This document shows, in pieces, positions 19,704 through 28,225 of a stretch of 64,000 nt of DNA (positions are counted from its first letter, which is position 1; every line of letters begins with the position of its first letter). The translations under genes were made by a program, and so were the position numbers. Under the pieces are notes generated by a model. The model ran no database searches. It saw nothing but the letters and a program-made list of their open reading frames with translations, and was not told the origin of the DNA. This stretch comes from Phycisphaerales bacterium. Its GTDB lineage: Bacteria > Planctomycetota > Phycisphaerae > UBA1845. The stretch covers positions 124,001 to 188,000 of the forward strand of contig JADZBE010000004.1 in assembly GCA_020852275.1 (NCBI GenBank). The letters are read 5' to 3'.

Positions 19704-19790
19704 GACCATGGCGCGAGCTTGAGGAGCCGGTAGACCATGGCGCGGGCTTGAGGCGTTGATGAATCAAGGCGCGGGCATGAGGAGCTTGGG
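19704..19790 (+). repeat. Three exact-length 29-bp tandem repeats ending at a start codon
   Basis: Units at 19704-19732, 19733-19761 and 19762-19790 share GACCATGGCGCG...CTTGAGG. The third unit ends exactly before the ATG at 19791 and its ATGAGGAG part provides the ribosome binding site of the hydrolase gene. Confidence 0.85.
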
Positions 19791-20444
19791 ATGCCGCTGA
19801 GTTTTCACATCTTCAACGACCCGATCTACATGGAAAACGGGTACGTCGTTTCCGCGCACGGCGATCCCGGCTGCTGGATCATCGACCCGGGGCTGCCGCC
19901 GCAGGGGGCGGAGATCGTCAGCTTCGTGCATGAGCACAAGCTTGCGCCGCGGGCGATTGTCCTGACTCATGCCCACGCGGACCACATCGCCGGGATCGAC
20001 GAGGTGCGAGACGCGCTCGGTCCGCTCGAGGTGTACCTGGCTCGAGAGGAGTGGGCCGCGCTGCGCGATCCCATGGAGAACCTTTCCGGGCTGATCGGGC
20101 TGGGTTTCGCCACGCGGGTCACAAACCCGCAAGACCTGCCGCACTGCGGCACGATGGATCTGGGCGCGACGCGATGGAGCGTGCTCGACGTGTCCGGTCA
20201 CTCGCCCGGCGGACGCGCGCTGTACTGTCAGGCCGAGGGCGTGGTGATCGTCGGCGACGCCCTCTTCGCCGGGAGCGTGGGGCGCACGGACTTTCCCAAC
20301 AGCAGCGGGGCGAAGCTCCTGCGCAACATCCGGGAAAACCTGATGACGCTGCCCGATGCCACGCGCGTCCTTTCGGGTCACGGACCGGAAACAACGATCG
20401 GGCGCGAGCGACGATCGAACCCGTTCGTGCTGCACGGCTTCTGA
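19791..20444 (+). CDS. MBL-fold metallo-hydrolase, glyoxalase II-like
   Basis: A cytoplasmic metallo-beta-lactamase-fold hydrolase of 217 residues. THAHADH at residues 59-65 gives the HxHxDH zinc motif. Further ligands are His in VSGHSPGG (about 140), Asp in VGDALF and His in LSGHGPET near the end. Small proteins of this form are usually hydroxyacylglutathione-hydrolase-like thioesterases, but the glutathione-binding domain of true GloB is missing, so the substrate is open. The start is supported by GAGGAG inside the adjacent 29-bp repeat. The gene is convergent with the kelch gene. Confidence 0.85.
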   Translation: MPLSFHIFNDPIYMENGYVVSAHGDPGCWIIDPGLPPQGAEIVSFVHEHKLAPRAIVLTHAHADHIAGIDEVRDALGPLEVYLAREEWAALRDPMENLSGLIGLGFATRVTNPQDLPHCGTMDLGATRWSVLDVSGHSPGGRALYCQAEGVVIVGDALFAGSVGRTDFPNSSGAKLLRNIRENLMTLPDATRVLSGHGPETTIGRERRSNPFVLHGF

Positions 20445-20577
20445 CGCCGCGTGGCCCAACCGCCGGGTCGCCGCCATCTCTCCACGGCCTCCATGCTTCC
20501 GCATGGGGCGCGTTCCTCGCCCCACACGGAGGATTGTCTCATTGTGGACCGCGGCGGCTCGAACCCCGCCCACATGA

Positions 20578-21930
20578 TCATGGCCATGGCGAGCAAGGCG
20601 CAGTCCGGCAAAGGTCCGGGCATTCCTGAACGCAAACGCAGGGGTCGCCCTTCTCGAAGGTAGTCCACTTGGCCAGCGACGTTCCCCGCGGCCCGATGCT
20701 CACTGGTTGGCAGGCTTCGTTGCCGTTCAGATCGCATTCATTGAGGTCCAGACACAGAGTGAGCACGGTGCCCTCAGGCAGTTGTGTGATGACCTTTGCC
20801 CGGACCTTGAACCGCCCGCGGCCGTATTTGCACTTGGCTTTGAGGCCAACAACGTTGTTGCAGATGGCGCCACAACTATATTCCAAGGTGTCACCGTAGT
20901 GTCTTGTGCCGTCATATCCGCCGAAGAGCACGCTAACGTGATTGGTGCTGTCGTAGGCCATGGAGACATTTCTTCGTGCTGACGGAGTCGGGTCCGGAGA
21001 CTGCGGCGTCCAAACATTCCCATTCCATTCCCAAGTATCGTCCTTGTACCCGTTGTAGTTGTCGTAGTCCGATCCCCCGAAGAGCACGGTCACGTTGCGA
21101 TCGCTGTCGTAAGCCAACCCGAAACGGAAACGTAGCGAAGGACTCGGGTCCGGAGACTGCGGCGTCCAAACAGCCCCGTCCCACTCCCATGTCTGCGTGT
21201 CACGCTCTGAGCCCGTTTCTGCTCCAAACATGACGGTGACGCCGCGAGCGCTATCATAAGCCATCCTGTGTCCACGGCGCGGCGAAGGCGAAGAAACGCC
21301 CGGTTCGCACCCGACGCACCTCTGCGTCCACAGTTCCCCGTCCCATTCCCAGGTCTGACCATCGAGTTCGCCTTCACCGCCGTACTCGTTGTCTCGGCCT
21401 CCGAACAGGACCGTGACGCCGCGTGTGCTATCGTAGGCCATGGCATGGTCATAGCGTGGCGACGGACCCGTGGTGGCTCGCAGTTCCCACGTCGTTGTCG
21501 TTCCATTCCATTCCCAGGTCTCACGATTGAGTCCCTGGCTATCGGACCCGCCGAAAAGTACTGTCCTACTTCGATCGCTGTCGTAGGCCAAGGCGTGCAT
21601 AAAGCGCGGCGACGGACCCGTGGTGGCTCGCAGTTCCCACGTCGTTGTCGTTCCATTCCATTCCCAAGTGTCGCCAAAGAGTCCATTCTCGTCCCCTCCT
21701 CCGAACAAGACGATCACCCCGCGGCCGCTGTCGAAGGCCATCGCGTGGTTCGATCGTGGCGACGGGCTCGAGCCGTCGTCTTGGAGTTGCCAGCCGCAGT
21801 CGTCTTGTGCCGACGCGCGCGGAGCGCTGTACGTTGTGAGAATCACAAAGCCCAGCAGTATGCCGGCGTTCGACCATACCATTCTGCTTCGTGGGGTCAT
21901 CAGACAAGCGTCAATCCTTGTTGGGATCAT
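20578..21930 (-). CDS. Secreted kelch-repeat beta-propeller with C-terminal Cys module
   Basis: An exported protein of 450 residues. A signal peptide (ILLGFVILTTYSAPRASA) is followed by six kelch-like repeats of about 50 residues. Each has SPR...H.MAYDS, VTVLFGG and DTWEWNG, so a six-bladed propeller is likely. The last 95 residues are the shared module, beginning CNNVVGLKAKCKYG and ending PCSPWP, with more cysteines than the other copies. The repeats are strongly conserved at the DNA level, which suggests recent internal duplication. AGGAGG precedes the ATG. It probably binds a partner or glycan outside the cell; no catalytic residues are visible. Confidence 0.85.
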   Translation of the reverse strand: MIPTRIDACLMTPRSRMVWSNAGILLGFVILTTYSAPRASAQDDCGWQLQDDGSSPSPRSNHAMAFDSGRGVIVLFGGGDENGLFGDTWEWNGTTTTWELRATTGPSPRFMHALAYDSDRSRTVLFGGSDSQGLNRETWEWNGTTTTWELRATTGPSPRYDHAMAYDSTRGVTVLFGGRDNEYGGEGELDGQTWEWDGELWTQRCVGCEPGVSSPSPRRGHRMAYDSARGVTVMFGAETGSERDTQTWEWDGAVWTPQSPDPSPSLRFRFGLAYDSDRNVTVLFGGSDYDNYNGYKDDTWEWNGNVWTPQSPDPTPSARRNVSMAYDSTNHVSVLFGGYDGTRHYGDTLEYSCGAICNNVVGLKAKCKYGRGRFKVRAKVITQLPEGTVLTLCLDLNECDLNGNEACQPVSIGPRGTSLAKWTTFEKGDPCVCVQECPDLCRTAPCSPWP

Positions 21931-22119
21931 ACACTCTCCTCCTGCCGAATAGAAACAGGCGGCAGATGTTCGCGCGTCACGAGCGCGACCATCCTGCCAC
22001 CCCGTTGCTTCGGGAACGGGGCATCCCCATTCCCTCCGAAGGCAATTCCCACAAGGGAGGCCGATCTATCACAAGAAATGGAAAGGACCTTTGAAAAACC
22101 CCAACGCACGACGGCTTAT

Positions 22120-22200
22120 CAGAGCCGCGATTGTCAGGGAGTGGGCGCATTGTGAAAAGCGAGAGGAGAACCCGCTTCCTCACGGGCGCGGCTTTGAAAG
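22120..22200. repeat. GAGCCGCGA / CGGGCGCGGCTTTG inverted repeat pair
   Basis: GAGCCGCGATTGTCAGGGAG at 22121 and a reverse copy (CCTCACGGGCGCGGCTTTGA) at 22178 belong to the family described at 5518. They lie just downstream of the sigma factor stop codon. Confidence 0.65.
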
Positions 22201-22219
22201 AAGCCTTCTCAAACACGTT

Positions 22220-22978
22220 CTAGGTTAGACCCCAGATCTCAACTTTATCTCGTAACCGCTTGAGAATCCGCGACTTGGCGTTGTCCACTGCCGAGCGGCG
22301 GATGCCGAGGTGGCGGGCTGTTTCGACGGGGGACCAGCCGTGGTTCACGACGAGGTGGAAGGCCTGCCATGTTTGCGGTTCGACTTCGTTGCGGACTTCG
22401 TCGGCGGCTTCCTCGTAAAGGGCCTGCATCCATTCCTGCTCGAACGCGCGTTCGGTTTGCTCATCGGGCGGCGGGGAGGGGTCGGGGATGTCTTCGAGAG
22501 GAAGGGATGAGGCCCAAGAGGAAGAGAGGAACGCTGAGGCAGGCACTTGCGTCTGCTCGGAATCAGGTGAGGGGTTTGCCCGCACCCTGCCGCCTCCTGC
22601 GGGGAGGGGGGAACAACCCGATTCTTCACGGGAGAGGCTCGAAGCAGAGGAAGCATCACGCGGGCTGAAGCCCGCAGCTCGGGGTAGACCCGACTTGCGG
22701 CGGAAGTGAGCGATTTTGTGAAAGAGAACGCCTTTTAGCCAAGCTTTGAACCTGCCTAGCTGGCGGTCGTAGCGTTTCTCGCGGAGCGCCTGCACGGCGG
22801 CGATCAAGGTCTCCTGCACCACGTCGTCGGCGTCGTGATCGTTCAACCCGGCGGCACGGGCGATGCCGCGGACCATGCGGCCATAGCGCTCAACGAAACG
22901 CCGCTCGGCGACTGGGTCGTTGCCATCGCCGACGTGGTTGAGGAGCGTCAGAGAAGTTTGCGAGTAATCAGTGGACAA
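22220..22978 (-). CDS. ECF RNA polymerase sigma factor with long linker
   Basis: A sigma-70 family factor of 252 residues. Region 2 runs from FVERYGRMVRGIARAAGL through DADDVVQETLIAAVQAL to GRFKAWLKGVLFHKIAHFRRK. Region 4 is TWQAFHLVVNHGWSPVETARHLGIRRSAVDNAKSRILKRLR, a helix-turn-helix. Between them lies an unusual linker of about 85 residues, where typical ECF linkers have 20-50. It is Ser/Pro/Arg-rich, and its DNA holds a palindrome of the type GCGGGCTGAAGCCCGC. It follows the kinase gene by 70 bases on the same strand, so co-transcription and control by that kinase are inferred, as in other planctomycete sigma/kinase pairs. Confidence 0.88.
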   Translation of the reverse strand: MSTDYSQTSLTLLNHVGDGNDPVAERRFVERYGRMVRGIARAAGLNDHDADDVVQETLIAAVQALREKRYDRQLGRFKAWLKGVLFHKIAHFRRKSGLPRAAGFSPRDASSASSLSREESGCSPLPAGGGRVRANPSPDSEQTQVPASAFLSSSWASSLPLEDIPDPSPPPDEQTERAFEQEWMQALYEEAADEVRNEVEPQTWQAFHLVVNHGWSPVETARHLGIRRSAVDNAKSRILKRLRDKVEIWGLT

Positions 22979-23047
22979 GGAAACTCTCCTGACGGTCGCA
23001 GCTCCAATCCTCTCTTACAGATACTTCCGTGAAGCTCCCTTGCTCTA

Positions 23048-24979
23048 TCACGGCGCTTCATGGGGCGGAGGCCAGGTCCGCCGCCAGATCGCGGCGGGAT
23101 CCGGGATCGGGGGTCTGTGCGACCACTCGCCCGCCTCCTCCAGAAACTCGGGCCTTAGCGCGCCATCCAAGACGAGGTTCCAACCGTTGCTAAACTCGAT
23201 CCTGAATCTCTGAGGCAATTGCACGCCGTAAACAATCATCTGTCCATTCTCTCTGGCAAACCAGACTTGATCGCGGATGGCATTCGGCGGGCCACTCTTG
23301 TACGCCTCCGTCACGTAGCCATGCCCCAGCAGCGATTCATGTGGGCGAACGGGGTTCAACCAGGGATTAATGCTCCAACGCGCGGCGTCGTTGTTCATGG
23401 TCATCATCCGAGGATCGAGCACCAGGACGGCGGCGTGATGATCTTTCTCGGGTCGCGGCGCTGGTGATTCGGGCAACTCCACGGCTTCAAGGCGGAGGAC
23501 AAGTGCATCCCCGGGCTCTGAATCAAGATTGCACGCCAAAGCTTCTGCAGGCCAACCAAGATACCAGAATTCTCCGACGATCTCCAAGTCCCTTGTCACA
23601 AGCAGGACGACCGAAGCCGCCTCCTGATACTCGATCTTGACCACAAGTTCGTCGCCTGCGACGCCATCGAATTCACGGACCAAAAGGATGCCAGGCAGCT
23701 TTGCCACTTTGGCCCACTTGACGAACTTTTCTGGGGGCGTCACTTGAAGCGATTGCTGCGTCAGTTTCCGAAGTTGTAAATCGTCGCCAGCAGTGGCTCG
23801 ATGTAACTCATAGAGCGTCAGCAGATCGGGGGCGGAGAGGATTGCTACGACGGTGGGGGTGGTCCCGTAGGCATCGAATATTCGTGCATCATGATAACCC
23901 CCCGGGACATACACGGAACGCTGCCGTGTTGGATCGTCGCTCAAAAAGACGCCTATCGATTTCTTGTCACTATCGCGAACAATGCTTTTCAGATTTACCG
24001 CGCGATCCTCTACAATGGGTTTAATCAAAGTCCGCCAGTAGACAGCAGAAAACGCAAGCACACCCAATACAGCCGCTCCGAGAAGAGCCGCAATGCTTGA
24101 TCGACGACGCGACTCCCGTGGGGCAGCGTCTACCGCCGCCAACATTTCCCGCGTCCGTCGGTAGCGCTTCGACGGATCCGGATGGGCGGCCTTGTTGGCA
24201 ATACGGATTGCCTTGCGCAGCGTGCGCGCTGATTCGTCTGGCCGAGGTCGGTCGCCGGGGAGGTCGGGGAACTGGGTCGGGTGAATCCCGGTGACCGTCG
24301 TGTAAAGGAGCTTGCCGGCGGCGTAGAGGTCCGTCGTCAGGTCCGAGGGCGCGTCGGGGGGAACGTAACCGGGGGTGCCGGAGCGGTTTGCGTGGGCACT
24401 CACCCTGCCGACCAGGCCGGGATCGGCCAGCTTGGCCTCGCCGTTCACGAAGATGACGTTCGACGGTTTCACGTCGAAGTGCACGAGACCCCGATCATGC
24501 AGCGCCGTGAGGCCCGTCAGCACGTGCTCCACTATGCGCAAGGCCTCTTCCGCCGGGAGCCCCCTGCGCTGCTCGAGAACGGACGCGAGCGTCTTTGGTC
24601 GGTAGCGCGCCACGGACGCCGGGGCTCGACCGGGCAGAGGCTCGAGCGGATCGGCCAGTTCGGTGATGTAATAGAGATGTGTCAGAGTCTGCGAGACGGT
24701 CTCAATCTGTAGCAGGCCGGATTCGCCGGAGGCGGCGTTCTTGAAAGCTCGAACGCCTTCGAGTTCGCGCGAACTGGTGATCGATCCCGCCGACGCGCTC
24801 AACAGTGGAATCAGCTTGGCGGCCCGGTGAACGCCGGTGAGCATTTCCTCCGCGAGCCAAACTTCACCGAAGCCGCCTCGCCCGATGGGCCAAATGAGCC
24901 GGTACCCAGGAAGGCTCGGCGGTTCGCCGATATCGCCGAGCAACGGCATGATGTCGTCCTCAGGGCTGCCGGGTCCCAT
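23048..24979 (-). CDS. Membrane Ser/Thr protein kinase-like protein with altered catalytic motifs
   Basis: A protein kinase domain at residues ~25-280, one transmembrane helix (SIAALLGAAVLGVLAFSAV) at about 300, and an extracytoplasmic domain of about 320 residues that I do not recognise. The Gly-rich loop GRGGFGEV and the Lys in HRAAKLI are intact. The catalytic loop is HFDVKPSNV (HFD, not HRD) and the metal motif is ADPG (DPG, not DFG). Asp, Lys and Asn are kept, so weak activity is possible, but it belongs to the non-RD group. The start is GTG 25003 or ATG 24979; the latter is used. It probably senses an outside signal and acts on the sigma factor encoded downstream. Confidence 0.82.
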   Translation of the reverse strand: MGPGSPEDDIMPLLGDIGEPPSLPGYRLIWPIGRGGFGEVWLAEEMLTGVHRAAKLIPLLSASAGSITSSRELEGVRAFKNAASGESGLLQIETVSQTLTHLYYITELADPLEPLPGRAPASVARYRPKTLASVLEQRRGLPAEEALRIVEHVLTGLTALHDRGLVHFDVKPSNVIFVNGEAKLADPGLVGRVSAHANRSGTPGYVPPDAPSDLTTDLYAAGKLLYTTVTGIHPTQFPDLPGDRPRPDESARTLRKAIRIANKAAHPDPSKRYRRTREMLAAVDAAPRESRRRSSIAALLGAAVLGVLAFSAVYWRTLIKPIVEDRAVNLKSIVRDSDKKSIGVFLSDDPTRQRSVYVPGGYHDARIFDAYGTTPTVVAILSAPDLLTLYELHRATAGDDLQLRKLTQQSLQVTPPEKFVKWAKVAKLPGILLVREFDGVAGDELVVKIEYQEAASVVLLVTRDLEIVGEFWYLGWPAEALACNLDSEPGDALVLRLEAVELPESPAPRPEKDHHAAVLVLDPRMMTMNNDAARWSINPWLNPVRPHESLLGHGYVTEAYKSGPPNAIRDQVWFARENGQMIVYGVQLPQRFRIEFSNGWNLVLDGALRPEFLEEAGEWSHRPPIPDPAAIWRRTWPPPHEAP

Positions 24980-24981
24980 GG

Positions 24982-25308
24982 TTGGCAGAGTATACGGAGG
25001 CACGCTTCAACATCAATCGGTCCGTCCGGCAAGGTCCGGTGCGATGCCCTCAGACCTGCGGAGGAGGAGTTTGTGGCGAAGGCGGCGAAGGCAGGCTCAT
25101 TAAAGTCACCGTCGCAACCACGCTTCCCGAAGGCTCAACCGTTCCGGTTGACGGCACGGACCTTACCAACGGTACTACGCAGCGTGAGCGCCTCACCGTC
25201 AATTCCCGCGGTAAGGCCAAACACAAATGGCCCGACCAGTACGGCCAGCACGCCCTCACCGCCGCCGACTGCCCGCGAATGACGCGGACGGTCGCCTGTG
25301 ATCCGTAA
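24982..25308 (+). pseudogene. Orphan remnant of a secreted protein carrying the Cys module
   Basis: The frame from 25045 encodes a clear copy of the shared module: CGEGGEGRLIKVTVATTLPEG, VNSRGKAKHKW, GQHALTAADC, VACDP. No signal peptide or body domain precedes it. Upstream the frame runs only to TTG 24982 and overlaps the start of the divergent kinase gene. The simplest reading is a gene whose 5' part was lost by deletion or rearrangement when the kinase unit arrived. Translation is doubtful. Confidence 0.7.
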
Positions 25309-25315
25309 TACAACA

Positions 25316-25519
25316 ACCGCAGAGAACGCAGAGGGTGCAGAGAGCGTAGACAACTGGCAACAGAGCCGCGACCGTGAGGGAGCGCGACCATCACGATCCA
25401 GGAGCGGTAACCGTCAGAGCAAAGGCTCCGCGATCCGCAAAGGGGGCCGCGCTGGTGGGAAAGCGATCCCCGCATCGGGCACAGGAACAGTTCGCTCCCT
25501 GACGGTCGCGGCTCTGATG
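25316..25519. repeat. Mixed interspersed repeats
   Basis: CCGCAGAGAACGCAGAGGG at 25317 repeats the element at 4870. GAGCCGCGACCGTGAGGGAG at 25363 and its reverse complement at 25493-25519 belong to the family at 5518 and form a widely spaced inverted pair. Confidence 0.75.
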
Positions 25520-25535
25520 GAATGAAACTTGGCCG

Positions 25536-26666
25536 CTACCGGTGCACTACGCGACCCTCGATGTTCGGGTCCGGCGTGCGGGTGCGCTTTACGGCCGGCA
25601 GGGACGCGGGTTTGCCGTCGTTGGGGAGGACGACGATCTTGCAGGCCTCGCCGCCTTGCAGGTCCTGCACGGCCGCGTTCACTTCGTTCAGCGCCACCGT
25701 GCGCGTGATCAGGGGGCGCAGGTCCACCACGCCGTCCTCCAGCAGCCAGCGCGTCTTGTACCACGTGTCGAAAATCTGACGCCCGTTCAGCGCGCGAACG
25801 GTGAGGTTCTTGAAGATCATCATCTCGGCCACGTCGATCTCGACGGGTTTGGACGGAATGCCGAACAGGATGACCTGCCCGCCGTTGCGCACGACGCGGA
25901 AGGCGGTGTTGATGGCCGTGGGCGCGCCGCTCATCTCCAGCACGAGGTCCACGCCGTAGCCGCGGTTGACGCCGACGATCGTCGCCACCATGTCGGATTC
26001 CTTCGACGCGTCGAACACCTGCGTGGCGCCCATCTTCCGCGCCAGGTCCATGCGGAACGGGTTAAGGTCCACGGCGTAGACCGCCTTGGCGCCCATCGCC
26101 TTGCAGATGCCGACGGTGAACAGGCCGATCGGCCCGCAGCCCATGATGGCGACCGACAGCCCGCTGACCTGCTGGTTCATGGCGGCGAAGACGGCGTTGC
26201 CGAACGGTTCCTGAAGCGTGGCGATGTGCGGCGGAATCTTCTCGCGGTTGTTCTGCCAGATGACCTTCTCCGGCACGACGACGTAGTTGGCGAAGGCGCC
26301 GTCGCGGTCCACGCCGAGGATCTGCGTCTGCGGGCACATGTGCGCCTGACCGGTGCGGCACTGGTAGCAGATGCCGCAGGTGACGTGCGACTCCGCCGAG
26401 ACGAAGTCGCCCACGGCGGCGCTGCGCACCTTGTCGCCGATATCGACGATCGTGCCGGCGAACTCGTGCCCCAGCGTCAGCGGCGGCTTGATGCGCCGCT
26501 GCGACCAGGCGTCCCACTTCCAGATGTGCAGATCCGTGCCGCAGATGCTGGCGGCCTCGACGTACACCAGAACGTCGTCGGAACCCGGCGACGGGCGCGG
26601 CACCTCGCGCAGCTCCAACCCCTCCGCCGTCTTCATCTTGCGAACCGCGTGCATCATGTCGGCCAT
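25536..26666 (-). CDS. tdh: L-threonine 3-dehydrogenase (Zn-dependent)
   Basis: A zinc alcohol-dehydrogenase-family enzyme of 376 residues. It oxidises threonine to 2-amino-3-ketobutyrate with NAD, feeding glycine formation. The catalytic zinc Cys is in ASICGTDLHIWKWDAWSQ, which closely follows the Tdh pattern (GTDxHIYxWDxWSQ). GHEFAG follows, then the structural zinc cysteines CGICYQCRTGQAHMC, EPFGNAVFAAM, and the NAD motif GCGPIGLFTVGICKAMGA. The C-terminal 20 residues are an Arg/Pro tail beyond the usual 340-350 length. A glycine decarboxylase subunit is encoded at 57 kb, but there is no adjacent kbl gene. Confidence 0.88.
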   Translation of the reverse strand: MADMMHAVRKMKTAEGLELREVPRPSPGSDDVLVYVEAASICGTDLHIWKWDAWSQRRIKPPLTLGHEFAGTIVDIGDKVRSAAVGDFVSAESHVTCGICYQCRTGQAHMCPQTQILGVDRDGAFANYVVVPEKVIWQNNREKIPPHIATLQEPFGNAVFAAMNQQVSGLSVAIMGCGPIGLFTVGICKAMGAKAVYAVDLNPFRMDLARKMGATQVFDASKESDMVATIVGVNRGYGVDLVLEMSGAPTAINTAFRVVRNGGQVILFGIPSKPVEIDVAEMMIFKNLTVRALNGRQIFDTWYKTRWLLEDGVVDLRPLITRTVALNEVNAAVQDLQGGEACKIVVLPNDGKPASLPAVKRTRTPDPNIEGRVVHR

Positions 26667-26700
26667 GCGATCAGTACTTTCTCAAATTGGAAGCTCGCTG

Positions 26701-26793
26701 ATGGGAAACTGGGTGGCACGGTCTGGCGTACTCGCCTGACCGTGGCGAGCGGGGCAGGATCATGGCGAGCGGAGTACCGTTAACCATGCCACC
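26701..26793 (+). repeat. Copy 1 of a 93-bp dispersed repeat
   Basis: This block containing GGGTGGCACGGTCTGGCGTA and ATGGCGAGCGGAGTACCGTT is nearly identical to the reverse complement of 53882-53974. It lies just upstream of tdh. Confidence 0.85.
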
Positions 26794-26888
26794 CAAGCTC
26801 TGGGACCGGTTTACATTCAACGAGGAGTTGTTCAGCCGGGTTGCTCTTTGTTCCTTCAGCGAGTCAGGCTTGGTCTTCACGCAGCTTG

Positions 26889-27028
26889 GCCGGCTCGGAG
26901 AGCCGGCGGACCGGTGGCAACTCGGAGAGCTGCCCCACCTCTACGCCTGCGGCACAGGTTGGAAACCTGTGCCACAGCCACCGGTTGGAAACCTGTGCCA
27001 CAGCCACCGGTTGGAAACCGGTGCCACA
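26889..27028. repeat. Palindromic repeats of two families
   Basis: CGGCTCGGAGAGCCGGCGGA at 26890 (also near 33175 and 34240) is followed by three tandem units of about 26 bases around GGTTGGAAACCTGTGCCACA at 26951-27028. This fills most of 26667-27044, which holds no gene. Confidence 0.85.
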
Positions 27029-27044
27029 CTTCTTGTGCCGACGG

Positions 27045-27926
27045 TCAGGGTTCGTCCCTGCCCGCCGAGCTGTCCTCGAGCTTCTCCCGCGTTCGCTTGT
27101 ACTTCTTCCATTCTCCAGGTTCGGCGAAATCCGCATCCTTAAGGTTCGGGTTGATGGACTTCTCCGACAAATCGGGAAAGTCCGCCGTCGTGACCTTGTA
27201 GCCGTCCGCCGAGACCGCCTTGATGCGGATCGGCAGGCGCGCCGCGCGGCCCACGTGAAACTCGAGCTTGCGGAACTTCGAGGCCATCCGCGTGTTGGGC
27301 TTGGGTGTGCAGACGAGGTGATCGCTGTCCGGCGGGTCGCCGGGTTGGGCATCGACGAGCGAGACATCAAAGCGCTCGAGGATGTACTCCTTCTTGTGCC
27401 CAAACGGCAGCGGGAACGGCGTCTTGTCCAGGTCGAAGAAGTCCACCTTATCGCCGGGCTTTGCGACTTCGCTCTCGATGACCGTCGTGGTGCTCTCGCG
27501 CGCTTCCAGCAGATTGCGTCCGTCAAAAAGATACCAGACCTTTTTCTGCTCCTTGGCGGCCTTGCCGTCCTGCACGAGCCGGTCAAAGGTGATGAAGAAC
27601 CGCGGGTTGGGCTCGCCCTTCTTGAAGAGGATGACGCCCTCGCGGCGCTTGCGGCTGAGGTTGACCTGATCATCCTCGTCGTACACGACGCGGCAGCGGA
27701 TGTCCTTCAGCTCCTCGCCCGCTTTCTGCAGCGCGTCCAGGATCGCTTCGACGCGCGAGGGCGTCGGCGCCGGCGGTGCAGGAGCCGGCTCGGACGGCGG
27801 CGTCTGGGGCGCGGGCGCGGGGGAGGTCGGCGTCTGCGGAGGCGCGGGCTTGCCCTCGTTGGGATCCTGCGCGCGGGCGACGCCGGCAATGCACGCGAAG
27901 ATCAACACCCAACCGCCTGTTCGCAT
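27045..27926 (-). CDS. Exported LolA-like protein
   Basis: A protein of 293 residues with a 20-residue signal peptide (WVLIFACIAGVARA). A Pro-rich stretch at residues 28-57 is followed by a beta-rich domain. VEAILDALQKAGEELKDIRC followed by strands VRVVYD.., GVILFKKGEPNPRFFITFD, KVWYLFDGRNLLEA and PIRIKAV fits the LolA/outer-membrane-lipoprotein-carrier fold common in planctomycetes. It may chaperone lipoproteins or bind lipid in the periplasm. True LolA function is not shown, since no LolB, C, D or E gene is near. GGGAG precedes the ATG at good spacing. A much longer open frame upstream to 28958 is an artefact of overlap with nrnA. Confidence 0.7.
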   Translation of the reverse strand: MRTGGWVLIFACIAGVARAQDPNEGKPAPPQTPTSPAPAPQTPPSEPAPAPPAPTPSRVEAILDALQKAGEELKDIRCRVVYDEDDQVNLSRKRREGVILFKKGEPNPRFFITFDRLVQDGKAAKEQKKVWYLFDGRNLLEARESTTTVIESEVAKPGDKVDFFDLDKTPFPLPFGHKKEYILERFDVSLVDAQPGDPPDSDHLVCTPKPNTRMASKFRKLEFHVGRAARLPIRIKAVSADGYKVTTADFPDLSEKSINPNLKDADFAEPGEWKKYKRTREKLEDSSAGRDEP

Positions 27927-28104
27927 CACAAACGTCTCCCGCGTCGCTCCCCTTCGCGTGCCACGCGCGAACCGCGCTTCCCCTCTGAGGAGAACAATCG
28001 CCATCTGAATGAATGTTAGAGCAAGCACGCAGGGGTCGCAAACTTGCGGGTTTCCCGAAGCAGGACGGATTGCGGGGTAGTTGGCTGGTCTGCGACCAGA
28101 CTGG

Positions 28105-28222
28105 TTTCCCGCCTGCGCGGAAATGACGGACTGCCTCGTGACCCCCGCGCAGGCGGGGGGCCAGAGCGCAGCGCAAGCCGACGGGATTCCCGCCTGCGCG
28201 GGAATGACGGAGCTGGATTCCC
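28105..28222. repeat. ATTCCCGCCTGCGCGGGAAT repeats abutting nrnA
   Basis: Four copies in alternating orientation (TTTCCCGCCTGCGCGG, CCCCGCGCAGGCGGGG, GATTCCCGCCTGCGCGGGAA, GGATTCCCG) end within five bases of the nrnA stop codon. Confidence 0.85.
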
Positions 28223-28225
28223 GAC

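Noticed and set aside
19241..19738. 165-residue minus-strand frame in the gap before the MBL gene
   Set aside because: No recognised family, no ribosome site, overlaps the 29-bp repeats; likely chance open frame.
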